Positions 63,712 through 64,000 of a stretch of DNA of 64,000 nucleotides are shown here, piece by piece. Each line of letters opens with the position of its first letter. Position 1 is the stretch's first letter. The stretch spans positions 1,178,001-1,242,000 of the forward strand of contig NZ_AP018439.1 in the NCBI RefSeq assembly GCF_009937955.1, read 5' to 3'. The DNA is from Undibacterium sp. KW1 (lineage in GTDB: Bacteria; Pseudomonadota; Gammaproteobacteria; Burkholderiales; Burkholderiaceae_D). The translations under genes were made by a program, and so were the position numbers. A model generated the notes under the pieces. It was not told the origin of the DNA. It ran no database searches and worked only from the letters and a program-made list of their open reading frames with translations.

Positions 63712-64000
63712 TCAGGTCATGCGGTTTTTAGCCAGCGGCGGGTTCTTGGAAAAATATTTCTTGATACCCTTCATGACTGCATCTGCCAGTTGATCCTGGT
63801 AGGCATTGTCGGTCAGCTTGGCTTCTTCTTCCGGGTTGGAGATGAAGGCGGTTTCTATCAAGATGCTGGGGATGTCAGGTGCTTTTAATACCGCAAAGCC
63901 AGCCTGTTCAACTGAGCCCTTGTGCAGCCTGTTGATGCCGCTGATTTCGCTAAGTACGACCTTGCCCAGCTTGAGGCTGTCATTGATTTGCGCCGTGGTC
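63712..64000 (-). CDS. amiC: N-acetylmuramoyl-L-alanine amidase, partial (C-terminal end)
   Basis: The last 95 or so residues of an Amidase_3 enzyme, cut by the window edge. [29 protein letters not shown] contains the catalytic Glu of this zinc enzyme, and [12 protein letters not shown] is the last helix. It splits the cell-wall septum after division. The upstream [12 protein letters not shown] also fits AmiC-type sequences. Confidence 0.85.
   Translation of the reverse strand, partial: TTAQINDSLKLGKVVLSEISGINRLHKGSVEQAGFAVLKAPDIPSILIETAFISNPEEEAKLTDNAYQDQLADAVMKGIKKYFSKNPPLAKNRMT

Noticed and set aside
1..64000. CRISPR arrays, prophage or IS transposases
   Set aside because: No regularly spaced repeats, cas-type motifs, phage structural genes or transposase motifs were seen.

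Overview
The window looks like chromosomal DNA of a betaproteobacterium of the order Burkholderiales, most likely family Oxalobacteraceae (an Undibacterium- or Janthinobacterium-like organism). This is an inference from gene content and moderate GC: a fused glucokinase-HexR protein, ubiG, mutL and miaA of the betaproteobacterial type, an ExbB-ExbD-ExbD-TonB cluster, and a stress locus of BON, CsbD, DUF883, PA2169-type and AI-2E genes. No database was searched.

Layout. 1-9000 and 18890-24880 hold two alpha-glucan loci: an MFS sugar transporter, a MalS-like amylase, a GH31 enzyme, a glucokinase-HexR fusion, a membrane AraC regulator, a pullulanase, a second glucokinase and a GH13 alpha-glucosidase. 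Four copies of a 15-bp palindrome (TGTAGT-n3-AYTACA type) lie upstream of the transporter and in the pullulanase/glucokinase divergent promoter, which suggests one regulon. 9100-15400 is mixed metabolism: hydrolase, 2OG oxygenase, GNAT, TauE, LysR, class IV aminotransferase and a VOC protein. 15398-18528 is a TonB energy-transducing cluster on the minus strand, interrupted by an intergenic repeat. 24900-33650 holds FtrA, a broken FAD oxidoreductase, ArsR, ubiG, and an MBOAT/AlgX-like acetylation pair. 33938-43212 is a stress and signalling locus with a histidine kinase, two response regulators and many small stress proteins. 43395-44805 is a small copper-handling cluster. 45566-47551 is a LemA/TPM set. 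48948-51487 holds a ClpP-fold protein, a solute-binding-like protein and a His-rich membrane protein.

51520-54306 is the most interesting part: a visibly AT-rich two-gene unit encoding a small protein that resembles the Pepco/trypco effector-associated domains, followed 9 bp later by an 812-residue fusion of a caspase-like protease with an Hsp70-type ATPase. It lies next to a tRNA-Met gene, as many acquired defence islands do. I read it as a candidate immunity or regulated-proteolysis system.

54941-59091 is a translationally coupled mutL-MFS-miaA operon. It is followed by dedA, a YkgJ-like protein, a LysE exporter with a divergent MocR regulator, and the 3' end of an amidase gene.

Technical caution: at least seven positions carry single-base deletions, several in homopolymers, which break otherwise complete genes (GH31 twice, alpha/beta hydrolase, AlgX-like, glycine-zipper lipoprotein, TPM protein, miaA). 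They look like uncorrected sequencing errors. The FAD oxidoreductase is different: it lacks about 25 codons and is probably a real pseudogene.
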